Below are positions 4,025 to 7,161 of a stretch of 7,161 nucleotides of DNA, piece after piece (positions within the stretch are counted from its first letter, which is position 1; each line of letters opens with the position of its first letter). This DNA comes from Clostridia bacterium (GTDB lineage Bacteria > Bacillota > Clostridia > Oscillospirales > CAG-272), in the NCBI GenBank assembly GCA_017386965.1, contig JAFOGE010000108.1:1-7161 (forward strand), read 5' to 3'. The notes under the pieces were generated by a model, which had not been told where the DNA came from, did no database searches, and worked only from the letters and a program-made list of their open reading frames with translations. Position numbers and translations under genes: made by a program.

Positions 4025-6268
4025 ATGCAGGACGATCGCTTTATGCGCGATCCGATCGATGAGAACGGATGGATTATGCTCACGGGCTCGATCGAGCACG
4101 TGATCTATTCCAATGAGGAAAACGGCTATGCCATCTGCGATCTGGGAACCGAGGATGGCGACATCGTTACCATCACGGGGCTTCTTCCCTACGTGGGTGA
4201 GGGGGACGTGGTGAAGGTCTATGGGAAATGGGTACACAATCCCAAATACGGACGTCAATTCAAGGTGGAGCAATCCGAAAAGCAGCTTCCTGCCGATCGC
4301 GCCGCCATTCTGCGCTACCTTTCGTCGGGAGCGATCAAGGGGGTAGGCCCCAAGACGGCCAAGCGCATCGTGGATCTGTTTGGAGAGGAAGCCTTTGACG
4401 TCATTGAAAATCATCCCGAATGGCTCACCGACGTTTCGGGTATCACGCCCAAGCGCGCCCGTGCGATCTCGGAGGATTTTCAGAACAAGGCGGGGATTCG
4501 CTCCGCGATGATGTTTTTCCGCGAATTCTTCGGCGCGGCCATCACGGTTCGTATCTATAAGCGCTGGGGCTCCAAGGCGGTGGATCTTGCAAAGCGAAAC
4601 CCTTATCTGCTTTGCGAGGAGATCGACGGCATCGGCTTTGAGAAGGCGGACCGTATGGCACTTTCGCTCGGACTGGAGAAAAGCTCGGATGACCGTCTTT
4701 GCAGCGGCATCCTCTATCTGCTTTCCGCCAATGCGGGGCAGAACGGACACGTCTGCTTGCCCCGGGAGAAGGTTCTGGCGAGTGCGTCGAAGCTTCTGGA
4801 AAGTCCTCCGGAGCGCATCGAGGAGGCGATCTCGCTCCTGCTTCGGGAGGGTAAGCTCCGCGCCGTCAACTTCGACGGAATCTCCTACCTTTACGAAAAA
4901 ACGCTATACGACCACGAAAAATACATTGCCAAAAAGCTGCTTCTGCTGGATCAGGTCTGTCCCGCGATGGATAGTGTGAACATCGGCTCCTTCATTCAAA
5001 AGGAGGAGCGCGAAAGCGGCGTGCAGTACGCACCGTTGCAGCGTCAGGCGATCGTTTCGGCCCTGGATAGCGGCGTGATGCTTTTGACGGGCGGTCCCGG
5101 AACGGGTAAGACCACCGTTGTGCGTGCGCTTCTGCATATTTTTGAGAGCATGGATCTGCGGATCGCCCTTTGCGCCCCTACGGGACGTGCGGCAAAACGG
5201 CTGTCCGAATCCACCTCGCATGAGGCCAGAACCATTCACCGCCTCCTGGAATATTCCGGGGAGGAGGGAAGGGGAATGCACTTCCATCGGGATGAGCATG
5301 ATCTTTTGGAGGAGAACGTGATCATCATAGATGAGGCCTCTATGGTGGACGTCTATCTGATGAGCGCACTGCTCAAGGCCGTGAAGCCGGGGGCAAGGGT
5401 GATCATCATCGGTGATGCCGATCAGCTGCCCTCCGTTGGAGCGGGGAACGTTCTTCGGGATCTTTTGGAGAGTGAGCGCTTCGCAACGGTACGCTTGACG
5501 ACGATCTTCCGTCAGGCGGAGGAAAGCCTGATCGTTACCAACGCCCATGCCATCAACCGCGGAGAGATGCCGCGGCTGGATGAAAAGAAGAAGGATTTCT
5601 TCTTCCTGCCAAGGCAAGCCGATGCGGAGATTGCGGCCACCGTGGCACAGCTTTACGGAACGCGCCTGCCGCGCACCTACGGGGAGCTTGCATTGAGCGG
5701 GATGCAGGTCATCTGTCCCTCCCGAAAGGGGGAAAACGGAACCGAGCATCTTAATGTGATCCTGCAGGCTACCGTCAATCCGCCCTCTCCCGAAAAGCGG
5801 GAGCATCGCTTCCGAGAGCTGGTCTTCCGCGAGGGCGACCGCGTGATGCAGATCCGCAACAACTACGACCTCGTTTGGGAAAAGGAGGACGGCAGCAGCG
5901 GAAACGGCATCTTCAACGGGGACATCGGTGTGATCACCGCCATCCACCCGGCCTCGCAGAGCATGGAGATCCTCTTTGATGACCGCCATGTCGTCTATGA
6001 TTTTAACACCCTGGAGGAGCTGGAGATGGCCTATGCCATCACCGTTCATAAAAGTCAAGGAAGTGAATATCCCATCGTGATCCTTCCGATGGGAAGCACG
6101 CCGCCCATGCTTCTTTCCCGCAATCTGCTCTATACTGCCGTCACGCGGGCGCAGATGATGGCCGTTACGGTCGGACGTGAGGAGGTTTTGGCCTCTATGG
6201 TAGCCAACAACCGTCAGACGATGCGCTACACGGGACTTCGGCGTTGGCTTCGGGAGGACTTCCCGTGA
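4025..6268 (+). CDS. recD2: RecD2-type ATP-dependent 5'-3' DNA helicase
   Basis: This 747-residue SF1B helicase is of the RecD2 type, which acts without RecB and RecC in DNA repair and replication-fork maintenance. The N-terminus has an OB-like region (about 15-80), then helix-hairpin-helix motifs (about 95-150, including GAIKGVGPKTAKRI and VSGITPKRA). The helicase core shows Walker A GGPGTGKTT (356-364), Walker B IIIDEAS with D436-E437, motif III GDADQLPSVGAG (463-474), and C-terminal motifs AITVHKSQGSEY (671-682) and YTAVTRA with R708. The N-terminal extension and length fit RecD2 rather than the shorter RecBCD subunit. The ATG at 4025 is preferred over ATG 3896 because AAGGAG (4011-4016) is 8 nt upstream and the longer form would overlap the preceding gene. 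Its stop overlaps the comF start. Confidence 0.96.
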   Translation: MQDDRFMRDPIDENGWIMLTGSIEHVIYSNEENGYAICDLGTEDGDIVTITGLLPYVGEGDVVKVYGKWVHNPKYGRQFKVEQSEKQLPADRAAILRYLSSGAIKGVGPKTAKRIVDLFGEEAFDVIENHPEWLTDVSGITPKRARAISEDFQNKAGIRSAMMFFREFFGAAITVRIYKRWGSKAVDLAKRNPYLLCEEIDGIGFEKADRMALSLGLEKSSDDRLCSGILYLLSANAGQNGHVCLPREKVLASASKLLESPPERIEEAISLLLREGKLRAVNFDGISYLYEKTLYDHEKYIAKKLLLLDQVCPAMDSVNIGSFIQKEERESGVQYAPLQRQAIVSALDSGVMLLTGGPGTGKTTVVRALLHIFESMDLRIALCAPTGRAAKRLSESTSHEARTIHRLLEYSGEEGRGMHFHRDEHDLLEENVIIIDEASMVDVYLMSALLKAVKPGARVIIIGDADQLPSVGAGNVLRDLLESERFATVRLTTIFRQAEESLIVTNAHAINRGEMPRLDEKKKDFFFLPRQADAEIAATVAQLYGTRLPRTYGELALSGMQVICPSRKGENGTEHLNVILQATVNPPSPEKREHRFRELVFREGDRVMQIRNNYDLVWEKEDGSSGNGIFNGDIGVITAIHPASQSMEILFDDRHVVYDFNTLEELEMAYAITVHKSQGSEYPIVILPMGSTPPMLLSRNLLYTAVTRAQMMAVTVGREEVLASMVANNRQTMRYTGLRRWLREDFP
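6252..6268 (+). promoter_or_regulatory. Ribosome binding site and GTGA stop/start overlap deciding the comF start
   Basis: GGGAGGA (6252-6258), inside the recD2 coding sequence, lies 6 nt before GTG (6265-6267). That GTG shares bases with the recD2 stop TGA (6266-6268), giving the 4-nt overlap GTGA. This pattern is typical of translational coupling and favours GTG 6265 over TTG 6244 or ATG 6283. Confidence 0.8.
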
Positions 6269-7032
6269 GGCTTTGGGCGCGGATGCGCGAGCTGCTTTTT
6301 CCGCCGGCCTGCTCCGCCTGCGGCGCTTTGCTCGACCGTCCCGATTTTCTGGAGGGAAGGGCGCTTTGCAGGGCCTGTATGCAGGAATGGGAGCGGCAAA
6401 AGGACGAGCCCTGCGAGATCTGTGCAAAGCCGGTCCGTCTTTGCCGATGCACGACGGGAGATATGGAGCAATACAAGTGCGAGGCCTTCTGCAAGCTGGT
6501 GTATTATATGCACGGCAAGCGCGAGCCCGTGCAGAACCGCTTGATCTACGCGATCAAGCAGGAGCGAACGCACAGGACGGTGGATTTTTTGGCAAAGGAG
6601 CTTGCGCACTCCATCCGAGCCTTGCTTTTGGAAAAGCACGTATCGCTTGAGAATGCCGTGCTGACCTATGTTCCGCGTGCAACCGCGGCCCGTCTGGAGT
6701 ATGGGACCGATCAGGCAAGAGAGCTGGCACGTGCCTTGGCGCGCGAGCTGTCGATTCCCGTACTTCCGCTCCTGGAGCGCATCTTCGGGATGCGTCGCGC
6801 GCAAAAGCATCTGAATTCGGCCGAACGTATGAAAAATGCGAACAAGACCTACCGTGTGCGTGATTGCGAGAGCGGAAAGGGGAAAACCGTGTTGCTGGTC
6901 GATGATATCGTGACCAGCGGAGCGACGATGGCAACCTGCGCGCGTCTGTTGCGCCGTGCGGGCGCACGTCGCGTTTTTGCGGTGGCCGTTGCGTCGGATG
7001 ACCTTCAAAAAGAGCCAAAAAATAAAAAATAG
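6265..7032 (+). CDS. comF: ComF family protein (zinc-ribbon plus phosphoribosyltransferase domain)
   Basis: This 255-residue protein belongs to the ComF/GntX family, needed in several competent bacteria for bringing single-stranded DNA into the cytoplasm; its exact reaction is uncertain. The N-terminal zinc-binding region shows cysteine pairs C16-C19, C35-C38, C50-C53 and C60-C62. The C-terminal half is a type I phosphoribosyltransferase fold with the PRPP loop VLLVDDIVTSGAT and acidic pair D213-D214. The conserved family stretch RRAQKHLNSAER before it also fits. Start GTG 6265 is chosen from the ribosome site and coupling to recD2; GTG would be read as Met. The last codons (KEPKNKK) lie in a terminator hairpin. 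Pairing with RecD2 suggests DNA processing, but recD2-comF adjacency may simply be shared transcription. Confidence 0.93.
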   Translation: MRLWARMRELLFPPACSACGALLDRPDFLEGRALCRACMQEWERQKDEPCEICAKPVRLCRCTTGDMEQYKCEAFCKLVYYMHGKREPVQNRLIYAIKQERTHRTVDFLAKELAHSIRALLLEKHVSLENAVLTYVPRATAARLEYGTDQARELARALARELSIPVLPLLERIFGMRRAQKHLNSAERMKNANKTYRVRDCESGKGKTVLLVDDIVTSGATMATCARLLRRAGARRVFAVAVASDDLQKEPKNKK

Positions 7033-7051
7033 GCTCTTTTTGCGTTTTTTT
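7006..7051 (+). terminator. Intrinsic terminator overlapping the comF stop codon
   Basis: An 11-bp stem, CAAAAAGAGCC (7006-7016) / GGCTCTTTTTG (7032-7042), has a 15-nt A-rich loop (7017-7031). Seven T follow at 7045-7051. The 5' arm and loop encode the last residues of ComF, and the stop codon TAG (7030-7032) straddles loop and 3' arm. Confidence 0.85.
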
Positions 7052-7061
7052 GCAAAAAAGA

Positions 7062-7090
7062 TTGATTTTAAAGAATAAATCATGTATAAT
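7062..7090 (+). promoter_or_regulatory. Promoter for the gene at the right edge
   Basis: TTGATT (7062-7067) and a perfect TATAAT (7085-7090) are spaced by 17 nt. The predicted start is near 7097, followed after a few bases by a very strong ribosome site AAAGGAGGT (7108-7116). It marks a new transcription unit after the comF terminator. Confidence 0.82.
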
Positions 7091-7117
7091 GATGACAGAG
7101 AACGGAGAAAGGAGGTC

Positions 7118-7161
7118 GTGTCGGTTCATCCGAACGCGGAGATCATGGATCAAATCGAAGA
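7118..7161 (+). CDS. Start of an unrecognised gene, cut by the window edge
   Basis: From GTG 7118 a frame runs open to the window end and reads MSVHPNAEIMDQIE. It follows a promoter and the ribosome site AAAGGAGGT (7108-7116). The spacing to the GTG is unusually short (about 2 nt after GGAGG). In-frame alternatives are ATG 7145 (29 nt away) and ATG 7082 (inside the -10 box). Too little is visible to name a family. Confidence 0.4.
   Translation, partial: MSVHPNAEIMDQIE

Noticed and set aside
4904..6427. 507-codon open frame on the minus strand opposite recD2
   Set aside because: The + strand frame holds all helicase motifs; the antisense translation has low-complexity basic composition and no family features.
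7092..7161. ATG 7092 open frame at the right edge
   Set aside because: It would begin upstream of the predicted transcription start and read through the ribosome site; its translation is rich in Arg and looks like a shadow frame.
1..7161. Mobile elements, CRISPR arrays, tRNA or rRNA genes
   Set aside because: No direct repeat arrays, transposase or integrase genes, terminal inverted repeats around genes, or cloverleaf/rRNA-like sequences were seen on either strand.

Overview
The window comes from a chromosome of a low- to mid-GC Firmicute, most likely an uncultured member of the Clostridia (Oscillospirales/Christensenellales-like). The reasons are Bacillota-type riboswitches (RFN and S-box) with intrinsic terminators, strong AGGAGG-like ribosome binding sites, the ECF riboflavin transporter RibU, a RecD2-type helicase and ComF. 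This taxonomic reading is inference from gene content. All genes are on the + strand and nothing mobile, phage-like or CRISPR-like is visible.

Layout. 1-97 is the 3' end of tuf (elongation factor EF-Tu). 98-382 is a leader with a tuf-distal hairpin, an FMN riboswitch and its attenuator, controlling ribU (383-976). A strong terminator after ribU physically overlaps a near-consensus promoter for a DUF368/PopT-type polyprenyl-phosphate translocase gene (1112-1975), which ends in its own terminator. 2021-2392 is a long, structured non-coding stretch: a set of mutually exclusive inverted repeats, a promoter, and an S-box (SAM) riboswitch with a short terminator upstream of metK (2393-3577). metK is followed without an evident terminator by an unrecognised 116-residue membrane-anchored protein gene (3646-3996), recD2 (4025-6268) and comF (GTG start at 6265, overlapping the recD2 stop by 4 nt). 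A terminator that includes the comF stop codon ends this apparent operon. A new promoter at 7062-7090 leads into a gene cut by the window edge.

How the genes relate. Two units are metabolite-controlled at the RNA level: riboflavin uptake by FMN, and SAM synthesis by SAM. If metK is cotranscribed with the small gene, recD2 and comF, then a DNA-repair helicase and a competence-related phosphoribosyltransferase would lie downstream of a SAM-sensing leader. That is an inference from spacing and the lack of an internal terminator, not a demonstrated operon.

The most unusual element is the SAM riboswitch. It keeps the S-box core (P1, kink-turn P2, pseudoknot, P3) but has no room for the P4 helix. 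The hairpin just 3' of P1 is complementary to the P3 loop, which recalls the SAM-I/IV and SAM-IV scaffolds. No wholly new system was found; the other points of interest are compact regulatory overlaps and one uncharacterised membrane protein.
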